Positions 27,201 to 35,511 of a stretch of 64,000 nt of DNA are shown here, piece by piece. This stretch comes from Cristatella mucedo (lineage: Eukaryota > Bryozoa > Phylactolaemata > Cristatellidae): the NCBI GenBank assembly GCA_009760855.2, contig WPIO01000001.1, positions 23,756,001-23,820,000 of the forward strand, written 5' to 3'. Below the pieces are notes generated by a model that made no database searches, was not told the origin of the DNA, and saw only the letters and a program-made list of their open reading frames with translations. The position numbers and the translations under genes were made by a program. Numbering within the stretch: position 1 is the stretch's first letter; each line of letters begins with the position of its first letter.

Positions 27201-30200
27201 AATTCAAAGAAGAATTAGAAAAGTGTGAGTTAGTTATGGGTAGAACACCTGTTTGTAGCAGTGTCTCTCACAAATTGACAACAAACCGCAGACAAGGAAC
27301 CGACAAAAGAGTGGCACGACTGCAGTGAAGAGAACTCCTCTACCTCCTAGGGCAAGACCCATCGCAGATGCTTTGATGGGCTTCTCTCAGAGGTGTGGCT
27401 TCATCAAAGTTTCCTTAATCCCTATTTTCATCCGAGAAGTTGGTAACGCTAACTCTAGTAATCATAAAACTTTAATTCGCAGTCTCGTTGTGACATGTCC
27501 AGGCCGGAATTTTTCAGTTTTTGTGTTTGGTTCATTAACAAATAGTGACAAACAGACTTGCAAAGCAATAAATTGGCCGGCAGTTATGTCATGTAACAGA
27601 AGGATGACGACGGCAGTGCACTGATAAGCATATTGCTGTTCTATATTAATACGGCTTTTGTTATGTTTACTAGTTGATATTTTTATTTCCTGGTAATAAA
27701 AAAATAAGGTTACTCATATAGCACCCTAAGAGAACTTAATATTTATTCAGGTGATCCGCGTGTGCCATGGGGCTCGAACTTGCCGTCTCGGATTACCTTG
27801 ACCTTGGTCGAGGCAAGCACCTTAACCGCTAGGCTAATATGTTTTTTTGTCTTATGAATGTCAGTAGTCACTGTCTTTGCCGGCCTGTCTTCCTGTAAGA
27901 ATCTTAGTCACCCCTGAGGTGTCTGGATGAATGCGAGCTACCGGAATTCCGGAGCCTTTACCCTGGCGACTTTTAAAGACCAAAAGAAGTGTCCAAACTT
28001 AATGGGTGGCTGTTTATAAGAAGTGCCCTCTGTACGACCTCTGACAATGGCTCTTGCTGAGCCAGTAGACGCAGCAGCAGAAATCGTATCGCGTCTCCAG
28101 GCATCCTGCTCTGTGGTACCGCCGTGCGAGAAGAGGACATGCTTTTACTTTCTTGTTTTGGTCAATCTTTCACGAACCTCAGTCAAGAATCGTATTATTC
28201 ACCCTCGTTGTAAACATTTGCATGCGACGAGTTTGCGTGGGCACGTTGTCTACCTTAATTTTGTAAACACTGGGTTTATGCGCCCTCCTTTCTTCCTTTA
28301 TATGTCTCTTCTCTTTTATCTTTCTTGTGTTTGCTCATCCGACCAATACGCTGCACATGCACTAATGCATGCCGGCGTGAGGCTGTCACTTAGTTCGTGT
28401 ATGTCGGTGAGCTTCCATGCTCAAGATCTCGCAGGAGGCATGCATCCATTTTCGATGGCACTTCGTAGATTGGCATGACCTTCGATGCAAGCAGGTTTAG
28501 ATGTCTGCTCAAAGTCTCAGCTCGTTCTGAGAAGCTCATCGCTAGAGCAAACGTTCATTGTGTGCTGTTTTGCGAGAAATTAGCCAGCTCGTCTTTGACA
28601 GCACACAGTGTTCTGTAGATGTATCTGCTAATTGTGACAGTGTACAAGCTAGGCTGGGTCCTGCCGTCTCGTCATCTGATTCCTATTTGAAGAGCCCATA
28701 GTTTCCACGTAAGCAGAGTCTAGAGGAACGCATCGATGATTTTGTCGGTCAAGTCTGTCATCCGTTTCAAAGCAACAAAGCAGGTCGGCAGCAGTGATTG
28801 GTCGTTTGTTCATGGCTTTCGTTGTTCTTGCCTCCACCTTGGTCATGAAAAAGAACCATGCTCAGCTCCTCCATCTTTGTCAGGTTTTCACCAGTCTAGG
28901 ACCACCTCCCCTGCGCATGTCACCTCTTACGATGTTATGCTTGTTGTGCATTGAGCATGCTACAACTAATAATTCGATTATGCTTCCTTTACAGCAAATT
29001 TAAAGTACATAGAAAGAGATTGAGCTCTCTGAGGGCGCTATAACAAATGTATTGTTATCATTATTACATTATTATTAACCCATCCCCTGGTCTTGGTAAC
29101 GTATGCACCATTGACAGAGGCAAGACTGAAGCAGGGCAGATGTTCTGGTTCCACCCCCTCTTCCCCCTCCCCCTCCCCCCCCCGCCACCGCTTTCATTTG
29201 CCGCCAGCCCAGCAGTATGAGGCTTTGCTGCGAGTCCCTGGTGGTTTCTTTACAGTTGCTGATTGTTGCCCTCTCTCTCTCTCTCTCTCTGCTGAGCTTC
29301 CATACTTTTTGTTGCATGCAGGGTTACCCCGGCTTGACCGAGTCAGTCTAGCCATAGCTGCTCCAGGACCTGCTCGAAGGCCCCACTCAGTGCCATACTT
29401 GAAAATGCAGGCGCGCGACCAGCCATGCGGCACTAGCGCTACCGCCTGTAGAGGACTGTCGGCGGCCTGCCTTTCTCTTCAGGACTTGCCACCTCGTTCG
29501 AGAATGGCGAGAAACCTGCAGGTGGCCATGGGCACGCTCGGCGCCCTGCTGGATCCCGCCAGCCGCATGCGGTTGGCACTGGTTCAGCAGTGCCTGCAGA
29601 GCATTGGCGACGAGGTGGAGACCATCATCAAGGGACTGCGTGACGTCAGCTGCCCGGCCGGAGCCGGCCGCTGCTCGGCAGACCTGGCCGAGCGCTGGCA
29701 GTCGGTGGCCGGCGGCCCGGCGAGTCGCCACCGCCGCGAGCTGGTGGACTGCCTCGGCTCGTGTCTGGCGCTCGGTCGGCCGCTGCCCGACAACGTCGAG
29801 CAGGGCCTGGCCGACACTCTGGCCGACCTGTGTCGTATCTTTGTCCTGCTCTACTGCTCCACTGCCCCAGCCGGCTTGGCGGAAGCCGCCACCTCTCTCG
29901 TCGAGAGCGCGCGCAGCTTCCTGCGAGCGGAGATCGGCGACTTTGCCGACTTCTTCGTGGCGCGGGCGCAGCGCAATTTCACCATGGCCCAATTCCAGTC
30001 GCCGCCTTTCGAGGGACTCTTCCATTTCGTGTTCGTTAACCGCACGAGCAACTACGTGGCGGCGCCGTCGCTCTTGCCCGACGCGTCGGACGGCGGTGGC
30101 AACGACAGCAGCGTCGGCGGCTGGAACCGGCGCACGGCAGTGGCCAAGCTCAATTTGTTCATCAAGCACCGGCTGTGGAGCAACGTCGAGTGGATCTACT

Positions 30201-33200
30201 CGCAGCTGCAGCGAGCCGCCTGCGTGACGTCTCTGGTGTGGGATGCCGATTTCGTGTTCTCGTACATGCTCTGGTTCGAGGACTCGACGGGCACGCCGCG
30301 TCCCGTGCCGCCCCAGCCGGAGCTCGTGCACATGCCGCCGCCCATTGGCGACTTTGATGGCCGATTCTACCGGTATGTGGCACTTGTGTGACCTCGTTTG
30401 ATTGGAAGCTAGTATTCAAATGGTGTCGGCCTCAGTGTGTGCGTGCACGGTAGGCGATCTTCGTCCTGGAAGAATTGCTGCAACCTCTTGATTATCTTAT
30501 CCCTCTCCCTCTTAGTAAATGGAGGCCTTTCATACGAGATTGCATGGTGCGGTTGCATCATGGCGATGTGTGCTCCAAAGTCGATGCTGTTAAAACTCCT
30601 TCGGTAGCTTTGGAATTCTGCAAAGTGCTCTGGTGGTTCCACAGGACTTGTGGTGTGTTTCACTTGTTAGTCAGTGGCTACGTTCCTAACGAGTTCTCTA
30701 GTCGTCGTGTCGTGCCTGGGCACATAACCGTGCTGATGATCACTGGCGAGGGAGCCGTCTCTGGTGAAACGTCACTGCAGTGTGTATCTGTTATGTGTAT
30801 AGCCTAAGTTTCTATTTCGACCCCCCTCCGATTTGGGAGCAGCCATCTGGTATGTATTACTGCGCAATCTCTGATCAGGATCAAACTAGCATGTGTTGAC
30901 TACCATCTTACAACCCTCATCTATTAGCAATAAGAAAGTCTTAAAGAACCAAACAATATTGCACCGCCCGTGCAGGACTGAAGTCTGAAAGGCAAGGTTC
31001 AAATTTAATCGACCTTGACTCCTCCGAAAGCTTTCGAACTTAATGGCTAAAATCGATACACTGCCCGACAATTAAAGACGCTAGTGGTTTCTCATTCTTT
31101 CACACCCCTAGATCAATCAAACCTGGAGGTTGAGTTGCTGTTATCGTGCGCTCGAAATTTAACTTCAAGCCATTTGCAGTATCCTCGAAGCAGTCTTTTG
31201 AATCGATTGTCTTGGTCTCACCCGAAAACAAGCTACCGATGGTGGGGGTAATCTATCGCCCACCAGCTACCAAATCCTCCTTTATCTCAGATTTCTCTGA
31301 TCTCATTTCGACTCTGTGTGCAAGAAATCGATCCTTCTTCATAATGGGTGATTTCAACGTTCACTTTGATAACTTGACGCCTTCAGCACCGAATTTCGTG
31401 CATTGACTGACTCATTGTCTCTTGTGGCTTATGTGCATGGCCCTACTCACATCAAGGGTCACACACTCGACCAGATTTTCTCATACAACTGCACTTTGTC
31501 GTCACCAATTATTACCAAATCCTGCTTATCTGACCACATGCATATCTCATTCAGTCTACAGCGTGTGCCCGCCTCCTCCTCTAAAATAACCTGTGAATCG
31601 CGAAACCTCAAGACCCTTGACATCGATGCTGTCCGTGCGAGAATATCTGCTTCACCTCTGCTGCTCAGTTCTCCCTCCGATCTGTCATCACTGGTAGATA
31701 GCTAAAACACGACACTAGCTGACACGCTCGACGAGTTTGCACCTCTGACTAAGCACACTGTGCGCCCTCGCGCAGACGGCCTATGGCTTACCACGGACAT
31801 TAAACTAGCTAAGTCTACTAAGCGCAAGCTTGAAAAGGCACACAAAAGATCAGGGCTGACTGTCCATCGACAGGCATACGAGGACTACTGCAGGTAGTAC
31901 CAATCGATCCTAGCGAAGGCCAAGTCTAGCTTCTATAAAAACATTGTTGAATCACAGATGCACAATCCAAAAATGCTGATGTCGACGATCAACCATCTCC
32001 TCAACCACTCCCAGATTAGCTCCTTACCTGATGATCCCTGTGATGATCTAGCTGATCGCTTCTCTCGATTCTTTGTCCAGAAGATAGACAAGATCGGGAG
32101 TCCATCCCTGCGATGACAACATCCCCCCTAGAATGGTGTTCCCGATTCCTGGCTCACCTCAATGTCTTCATTTCAAATGTTCAATGTCTTCAAAAAAATT
32201 TCAAAAATTCAATGTCTTCATTTCAAAGCACCTCATTGTCTTCATTTCAGCAGGTCAGTAGTGATCTTGTCCTGAAGTTCTTATCCCAATCAAAGAAGAC
32301 TACAAGTCCTCTGGACCCTATTCCCACTGTCCTGCTCCTACGTTGCATTGATCTGCTGCTGCCATGCATAACTAACATCATTAATATGTCATTAGCCTCT
32401 CGCCATGTCCCAGCACCTTTCAAAAAAGCTGTAGTCAGGCCACTTCTCAAGAAAGCGACACTAGACTGAGAGAACTTGAGCAACTACCGCCTAGTCTCCC
32501 TTCTACCATTCCTATCAATGACACTGGAACTGGCCGTGGCGGACCAGCTGAACTCATATATTGAAACTTCAAACCTTGCTAGTAAGTTCCAGTCTGGCTT
32601 TAGAGCTAATCACTCCACAGAATCAGCATTGCTTAAGGTGTACAACGACCTACTTTGGAATGAAGTCATGGGTAGAGTATCTCTGCTTGTCTTGCTCGAT
32701 CTCTCAGTAGCTTTTGATACTATCGATCTCCAAGTTCTTCTAGAGCGCCTCTCATCTCACCTGGGCATCACTGGCACTGCTCTGCAAAGGTTCAGGTCCT
32801 ACCTCAGTGGGAGACTCCAGAGTATTGACGTAAATGGACAAAGATCATCCGAGGTGCCTCTGAAATATGGAGTACCTCAGGGCTCCGTGCTAGGTCAGGT
32901 TCTTTTCACGGTTTATACTCTTACTCTTGCTGATGTGATTGCCAAGCACAATCTGGGCTTTCACTTCTATGCGGATGACACTCAGTTGTACCTTTGCTTT
33001 GATCGCTCCCAGTTGTACCTTTGCTTTGATGCTTTGATCGCTCCCAGCCTCCGACCACCTCGAATTCTCTCAACTCCCTTGCTGCATGTATTAATGACAT
33101 CCCCACATGGATGGCAGCAAATTTTCTTAAACCAAACGATGATAAAACTAACTTATTAGCTATGGGCAAACCCAGTGTGATTCAGAAATTGGAAAGGCTG

Positions 33201-35511
33201 ACGCTCAAAATTGGCTCTGCCAGCATATCTCCTGCTGAATCAGCTCGAAATCTAGGTGTCATGTTCCAAAGTGACCTGTCGTTAGACGACCACATCAGCT
33301 CCACAATCAAGTCAGCCTACTTTCAGCTACATAACATTGCTAAAATTCGGGCTTGTTTAGATAAGGATGCCACGTCTAAGTTGGTCCCTGCGTATGTGGC
33401 ATCCTGTCTTGACTTATGCAACTCACTGCTTGCTGGCCTACCGGCATATGCAATCAGGTGCTTACAACTGGTGCAAAACTCTGCAGCTAGGCTTGTTTGT
33501 CATGAGCGACGCAGTTGCCGCCACACCACTTCTTGCCGACCTGCACTGGCTCCCAGTCAAGCAGCGGATTGACTTCAAGGTTTTGTCACTCAATTTTAGG
33601 TCACGTCATTCTTTGGCTCCAGCCTATCTCTCAGATCTACTCCCCCACCAGACCTAGCATCGTACCACTTGCTTTTCGGAATCCAACAGGTTAACAATAC
33701 CTCGTACAAACCTTAAGTCCTTTGGAGACCGTGCATTTAGTTCGTATGCTCCCAAAGCCTGGAACTCCCTCCGACTTGCATCAGAACATCCCCTGACTTG
33801 ACCACATTTAAAAAGAACTTAAAAACACACCTATTTAGGACAGCATTTGGTGGGTCCCTGTGACTCGTCCTTCATGTGCTTATGCGTGCTGACACTGTGC
33901 ATGCTGCCACTAACCACACTTGCATGCTGACACTGTGCATGTCACCCCAAACCATATTATTCATGTTGCTTATCAAGCATGATACCACTCACCATTCAAT
34001 CGCGTTTCCCTTTGCAGCAAATGTAAAGCGCCTAGAAAGAGATTAAGTTCTCTGAGGGTGCTTTATCAAGTGCATTATTACTGTTATTATAAATAGACCT
34101 AGGTTTCTCAGCCTTTTTTTGCCGAGTCAACCATTTGTTAAAAATAGATGTCTGCAATAACAATTTGGTAGAGCAAGCCATATTATCATGGTCACTTGTA
34201 TGTCTTACTTCTCTAAACTTCACTAAAGCATTACTTTGCATTTCCAGTGCTGCTGTTTCTTGACTGATTTTGATGGACGTGGCTTTTTGATGTCTACAAG
34301 TTCAGTGCCCCATGATTATGTACCCCACAGAAAATGTTTGATGGTTCATCATCCCTCCTGGTTAAGACATGTGTGAAGCTAGGAATTTTAAACCAAACCA
34401 AAATCTCTAGCACATAGAACATCGGGATATTTTGCATTCGTCCTCGTTTTGTGTCCTGGGTAGCATGTGACTATTTCAACAGATGGTTTGGAGTAGGAGA
34501 AACTGCTTTGATGGGTGGAGCCGAGTTTAAGTTATTTTACTCTTGACCTGAGACTTGCCACATTGAGAATTTTCATGGCGGATGGCAAATTTCTAGATTT
34601 TTGATAACCTAGTTTGTGGGATGCCTGCGTTGGCATGCACCATCGACTTTTTCTAATGCTTATTGCTGCAGACCGGGTTTCTCTCATAGTGCAAGGCATG
34701 CCTAGGATGTTTAAGTTGCTTCTTGATCACACAAGTAAATTTACACATTTTTATGATGAAGAGCTCATTAGCATGCTCGTTCTTTGGCTTTTAATGACAC
34801 CAGTCATCAGCTGATATTCGTGACATTTTATTTCTCGTTGCTTCTGCTATTGGTTTAAGTGGAACGTCAGCATAGGACCGACTTTGTAAATAGCAGCTAC
34901 CTATTGTGAACAGCCTGCATGTTCAATATTGTTTATGCTCCTGACGAAGAGAAGTAAGAGCACCACTGCTTTTATTAATTAACTTGACTTCAAAACACGT
35001 TTGTGATTAGGCTAGTGGACAGTCTTGTTGAGGTAAATGTTTGCACTACAGTGTCGGCACTAGGGAGTCTCTTGTTGCATTGGCTTTAGGGATTCAAGCT
35101 ATGTGCGAGTGAAAATATGTAGCTGAACTGCGGACAGTTAGCACTACACACAAGGGTATACCGAAGCACTGGAAAGGAAAACGAATATGTCGCGGCATCC
35201 TTAGGAATTGAACCCGCAATCTTTGAAATCAGTGGTAGGAGTCATATCAAATCATCCATTTTGTATCGTCAGCTGACTGTATGCATCTGTGCTAGCCAGT
35301 GCAGGACATGTTGTGCTGGGTCGACATGGTCGGTGCATTTTTTGGTTGCAGGACTCTTACGCATAAGCTCTTTAAAGATGAGGATGTGCAGTGCTGCGAG
35401 ATGTTCGGTGTACACTTGGGCATGCTGCCCGAATCCGTCATAATTAAGCAGTGTCAGCGGCTGTACCACTACGTCTGGCACTACATTCCCTTGGAAACTG
35501 AGCCCATTTGA
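9192..35511 (+). CDS. HPS1: HPS1 orthologue, BLOC-3 complex subunit (7 coding exons)
   Basis: HPS1 pairs with HPS4 to form BLOC-3, the guanine-nucleotide exchange factor for Rab32/Rab38 in the biogenesis of lysosome-related organelles. The assembled exons encode 1092 residues. Human HPS1, recalled from memory, has matching blocks in the same order. These are the N-terminal longin start (MKAVLIFKGG), VNGDGQET, an EALEDVV helix, SPYDLLLSIV, YIISVLPGINLVLFSE (human GINLVLL), FVARAQRNFTM (human LVKSRRNITM), FVFVNRT, FSYMLWFED (human CSYFLWFEN) and a short helical C-terminus. The first longin domain is residues 1-157. The third-longin/C-terminal region is about 885-1092. Residues about 263-690 are mostly low complexity. 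All six junctions are GT-AG and phase-consistent. The start has A at -3 and no competing upstream in-frame homology. No canonical AATAAA was seen in the first 500 bases after the stop. Assignment to HPS1 is strong. Extra 5' non-coding exons remain possible. Confidence 0.95.
10240..11215 (+). mobile_element. LINE family 2 (L2/CR1 type), 3' fragment in HPS1 intron 1
   Basis: It encodes the C-terminal part of a reverse transcriptase in broken frames: NDDKTELLLRGHPK, NLGVVFDNCLNFKSFIQ, SRLDYCYSLLAGLPKKAI, MNMAARLVFKSQRFEH, LTHKARYGLASSYLAEL. The 3' UTR follows (CCGCTTAGGCTGTGATTGCG, ACAGACGGAGATAC). The frame carries at least two shifts or stops. Other copies lie near 36050, 38762, 51990, 56520 and 59291. 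Confidence 0.85.
11216..11729. other. HPS1 intron 1 remainder
   Basis: No repeat family is recognised. The last part has an acceptor context for exon 2. A 73-codon frame at 11377-11598 shows no known domain. Confidence 0.4.
11730..11914 (+). CDS. HPS1: HPS1 exon 2
   Basis: The acceptor is TTTCATTGCAG|GCC and the donor AAA|GTAACG. The exon encodes AIEKLYINQA through LLALYS and leaves two bases of a Lys codon. It joins exon 1 to give the CFLIE-AIEKL stretch that mirrors human CFAVE-ALERL. DKLLALYS mirrors human SKLLAFYS. It is 185 bp long. An in-frame stop follows immediately inside the intron, which supports the donor call. Confidence 0.93.
12528..13738 (-). mobile_element. L2-type LINE (family 1-like), 5'-truncated, HPS1 intron 2
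   Basis: On the minus strand it starts with reverse-transcriptase sequence (IDNQVLLEHLSSRMGITGTA, then LQWFRS), continues through weak C-terminal pieces (MLPKPGTHYR near 12780) and ends with the tail AAAGTGCCTAGAAAGAAG and a terminal AT-rich run. It is strongly decayed, with the frame broken many times. Confidence 0.75.
13739..15327. other. HPS1 intron 2, unassigned AT-rich stretch
   Basis: There is no recognisable gene or repeat. The stretch lies between two minus-strand LINE copies. Confidence 0.4.
15328..17470 (-). mobile_element. L2/CR1-type LINE (family 3), decayed, HPS1 intron 2
   Basis: The tail lies at 15340-15400 (minus strand AAAGTGCCTAGAATGAG, GTTCTCTTGGAATGCC). A reverse-transcriptase entry motif lies near 16720-16830 (minus strand PATLKEAVVGPLIKTSML, DQDNLKNF). 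Between them the coding similarity is faint. A relative lies at 49140-49700. It is an old copy with many breaks. Confidence 0.65.
17471..18145. other. HPS1 intron 2, end
   Basis: No repeat or gene is recognised apart from the acceptor of exon 3 at 18141-18145. Confidence 0.4.
18146..18276 (+). CDS. HPS1: HPS1 exon 3 (small, 131 bp)
   Basis: This exon has no long open frame of its own and was found by homology and phase. The acceptor is CTTGCAG|ACG and the donor GCTG|GTGAGT. Its first base completes the split Lys codon of exon 2. It encodes RRKKLSPYDLLLSIVYML and then EGFPPSDWSEPET, matching the human segment [20 protein letters not shown] that follows LLAFYS. It ends with one base (G) that completes a Gly codon with exon 4. 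It is flanked by introns of 6.2 and 5.4 kb that are full of repeats. Confidence 0.9.
18277..19534. other. HPS1 intron 3, unassigned, with a short tandem duplication
   Basis: Near 18540-18620 a unit of about 45-50 bp containing GGCCACAGAACTTAATTAC is present twice with small differences. The rest is unassigned. Phrases such as GTGGCACTTCTTTTGAATC at 19386 have faint echoes near 20890, so an unrecognised repeat may be present. Confidence 0.4.
19535..19697 (-). repeat. SINE-A copy with a different tRNA-like head
   Basis: The 3' half matches SINE-A (minus strand GTGATAGCCGTGAAGGCTC, TTCTGTCGGTATATAAATG, GCTGTTAAATCAGC). The head differs: CCCTGGGTCTCCGCTTAGGA and a B box GGGTTCGAGTCCTGC. Confidence 0.8.
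19966..20365 (-). mobile_element. L2-type LINE family 1, 3' end
   Basis: On the minus strand it runs from the last coding codons (FGDSAFSSHAPKAWNSL-like), through the 3' UTR with repeated CATGCTGACACTGTGCATG units, to the tail AAAGCGCCTAGAAAGAGAC, GAGGGCGCTTTATCAAGTG and (ATT)n. It is 5'-truncated. Confidence 0.9.
20366..22533. other. HPS1 intron 3, unassigned, with AC microsatellite
   Basis: No gene is recognised. An (AC)n tract lies at 21170-21256. GC-rich frames at 22164-22607 (minus) and 22229-22602 (plus) resemble no known protein. Confidence 0.4.
21170..21256. repeat. (AC)n microsatellite
   Basis: About 86 bp of CA repeats with a few interruptions. Long frames across it are artefacts. 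Confidence 0.97.
22534..22670 (+). repeat. SINE-B copy
   Basis: It carries GTTAAGGTGCTCGGTGTGG, the B-box-like GGTCGTGGGCTCGAGCCCC, and the tail AAGCACCTGAATAGAG, AAGTTCTCTTGGGGTGC and TATACAAATG. Confidence 0.85.
22671..23659. other. HPS1 intron 3, end
   Basis: No repeat or gene is recognised. It ends with the exon 4 acceptor at 23651-23659. Confidence 0.4.
23660..24577 (+). CDS. HPS1: HPS1 exon 4 (Ser/Ala/Gly-rich insert)
   Basis: The acceptor is GCATTCCAG|GCC and the donor GCTG|GTGAGT. It enters in phase 1 and leaves in phase 1. It encodes residues 263-568, starting PQRPVSAYSVSSNENYETSD. Most of it is low complexity and probably disordered: Ser, Ala, Gly, Asp and Glu rich, with an Ala run near 24056-24108. 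Human HPS1 has a Ser-rich linker at this place but a much shorter one, so this exon explains most of the extra length. The conserved start of the linker (SSxxxETxD) supports the call. A long antisense frame over this exon is a composition effect. Confidence 0.9.
24718..25241 (+). CDS. HPS1: HPS1 exon 5 (start of second longin domain)
   Basis: The acceptor is GTCATCCAG|GTG and the donor GAG|GTAAGA. It enters in phase 1 and leaves in phase 0. It encodes residues 569-743. The first two thirds is linker. The last third, from about IVERVFVKQDGYYVPK to YIISVLPGINLVLFSE, matches the human stretch LDANVKESYCPLVP to YCLPLWQGINLVLL, which opens the second longin-like domain. The intron before it is only 140 bp, the shortest in the gene. 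Confidence 0.93.
25629..25806 (-). repeat. SINE-A copy, HPS1 intron 5
   Basis: On the minus strand it has an A-box-like start, B box GTGGGTTCGAATCCTCAGG, GTGATAGCCGTAAAGGCTC, TCTTCTGATGCAATACAAAAG and a T-rich end. It is diverged from the copy at 42415. Confidence 0.85.
26155..26576 (-). mobile_element. L2-type LINE family 1, 3' end
   Basis: On the minus strand it runs from coding remnants (CTCGAATCTCAAGTCCTTTG-like) through the CATGCTGACACTGTGCATG 3' UTR units to the tail and (ATT)n. It is 5'-truncated and diverged. Confidence 0.85.
26585..26995 (+). mobile_element. L2-type LINE (another family), 3' end
   Basis: It starts with a coding remnant (RVWNLLSAARVTTWDARAS-like, 26605-26665, then FRFSLFRSAL) and ends with the tail AAAGCGCCTGGGTAAAG, AAGTTCTCTCAGAGCGCTC. 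The body differs from families 1 and 2 but the tail hairpin is shared. Confidence 0.7.
26996..27703. other. HPS1 intron 5, unassigned
   Basis: No gene or repeat is recognised. A 99-codon frame at 27325-27624 has no known domain. Confidence 0.4.
27704..27842 (-). repeat. SINE-B copy, HPS1 intron 5
   Basis: On the minus strand it has TAGCGGTTAAGGTGCTTGCC, an A-box-like start, a B-box-like GTTCGAGCCCCATGGC and the tail TTAAGTTCTCTTAGGGTGC. It shows the tRNA-like head well. Confidence 0.8.
27843..28892. other. HPS1 intron 5, unassigned
   Basis: A 151-codon frame (28023-28478) contains hydrophobic stretches but no recognised family. No similarity to HPS1 is visible, and the stretch is not needed for a phase-consistent transcript. 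Confidence 0.4.
28893..29078 (+). mobile_element. L2-type LINE family 1, short 3' tail copy
   Basis: It contains the 3' UTR remnant (CATGTCACCTCTTACGATGT), then AAAGTACATAGAAAGAG, TGAGCTCTCTGAGGGCGC and (ATT)n. Only the last 180 bp or so are present. Confidence 0.85.
29483..30372 (+). CDS. HPS1: HPS1 exon 6 (second and third longin-like domains)
   Basis: The acceptor is TTTCTCTTCAG|GAC and the donor CCG|GTATGT. It enters in phase 0 and leaves in phase 2. It encodes residues 744-1039 in 890 bp without an intron. The helix MARNLQVAMGTLGALLD matches human LALVLSQLMDGFSMLE. FADFFVARAQRNFTMAQF, FHFVFVNRTSNYVAAPSL, LNLFIKHRLW and VFSYMLWFED match human motifs in the same order. It ends at GDFDGRFYR (human GGDYYRK). 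The exon is markedly richer in G+C than the surrounding DNA and uses mostly G/C third bases. A possible upstream acceptor at 29321/29322 does not fit the phase left by exon 5. Confidence 0.94.
30950..34096 (+). mobile_element. L2-type LINE family 1, nearly complete ORF2, HPS1 intron 6
   Basis: This is the longest LINE copy, in the same direction as HPS1. The AP-endonuclease part lies at about 31140-31580 (MVGVIYRPPA, FFIMGDFNVHFDN, HTLDQIFSYN, CLSDHMHISFSL). The reverse transcriptase lies at about 32240-33130 (FKKAVVRPLLKKATLD, NYRLVSLLPFLS, QSGFRANHSTESALL, LLDLSVAFDTID, GVPQGSVLG, FHFYADDTQLYL). The C-terminal part lies at 33111-33800 (FLKPNDDKTN, NLGVMFQSDLSLDDHISS, LQLVQNSAARLVC, LHWLPVKQRIDFKVL). 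The 3' UTR and hairpin tail end near 34096. The catalytic YADD is kept, but stops and shifts split the frame into at least four pieces. The 5' end is not clear and no ORF1 is seen. Confidence 0.93.
32155..32258 (+). repeat. Tandem repeat in LINE linker
   Basis: CAATGTCTTCATTTCA and near copies recur about four times between the endonuclease and the reverse-transcriptase parts of the LINE. This is a local expansion. Confidence 0.8.
34097..35351. other. HPS1 intron 6, end
   Basis: Mostly unassigned. Around 35185-35245 a minus-strand stretch GATTGCGGGTTCAATTCC resembles a tRNA B box and may be a SINE scrap about 110 bp before exon 7. Confidence 0.4.
35352..35511 (+). CDS. HPS1: HPS1 exon 7 (terminal coding exon)
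   Basis: The acceptor is TTTGGTTGCAG|GAC. Its first base completes the split Arg codon from exon 6. It encodes TLTHKLFKDEDVQCCEMF, then GVHLGMLPESVIIKQ, and ends ETEPI-stop (TGA 35509-35511). Human HPS1 ends with an equivalent segment, [20 protein letters not shown] to ASRIPLL, of almost the same length. The preceding intron is about 5 kb and contains a nearly complete LINE. Confidence 0.93.

Noticed and set aside
28023-28478. 151-codon frame in HPS1 intron 5
   Set aside because: No recognised domain, no splice fit with HPS1 and ordinary intron composition.
29322-29482. Upstream acceptor extending HPS1 exon 6
   Set aside because: The acceptor at 29321 is in the wrong phase for exon 5. The added sequence has no HPS1 similarity, while the acceptor at 29482 fits in phase and homology.
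29387-30331. 314-codon open frame antisense to HPS1 exon 6, and a 207-codon frame on the sense strand
   Set aside because: Both overlap the high-GC exon 6, whose own frame matches HPS1. The composition removes stop codons in other frames.
35185-35245. tRNA gene on the minus strand before HPS1 exon 7
   Set aside because: Only a B-box-like stretch is visible, and no paired acceptor stem was found. It is more likely a SINE scrap.
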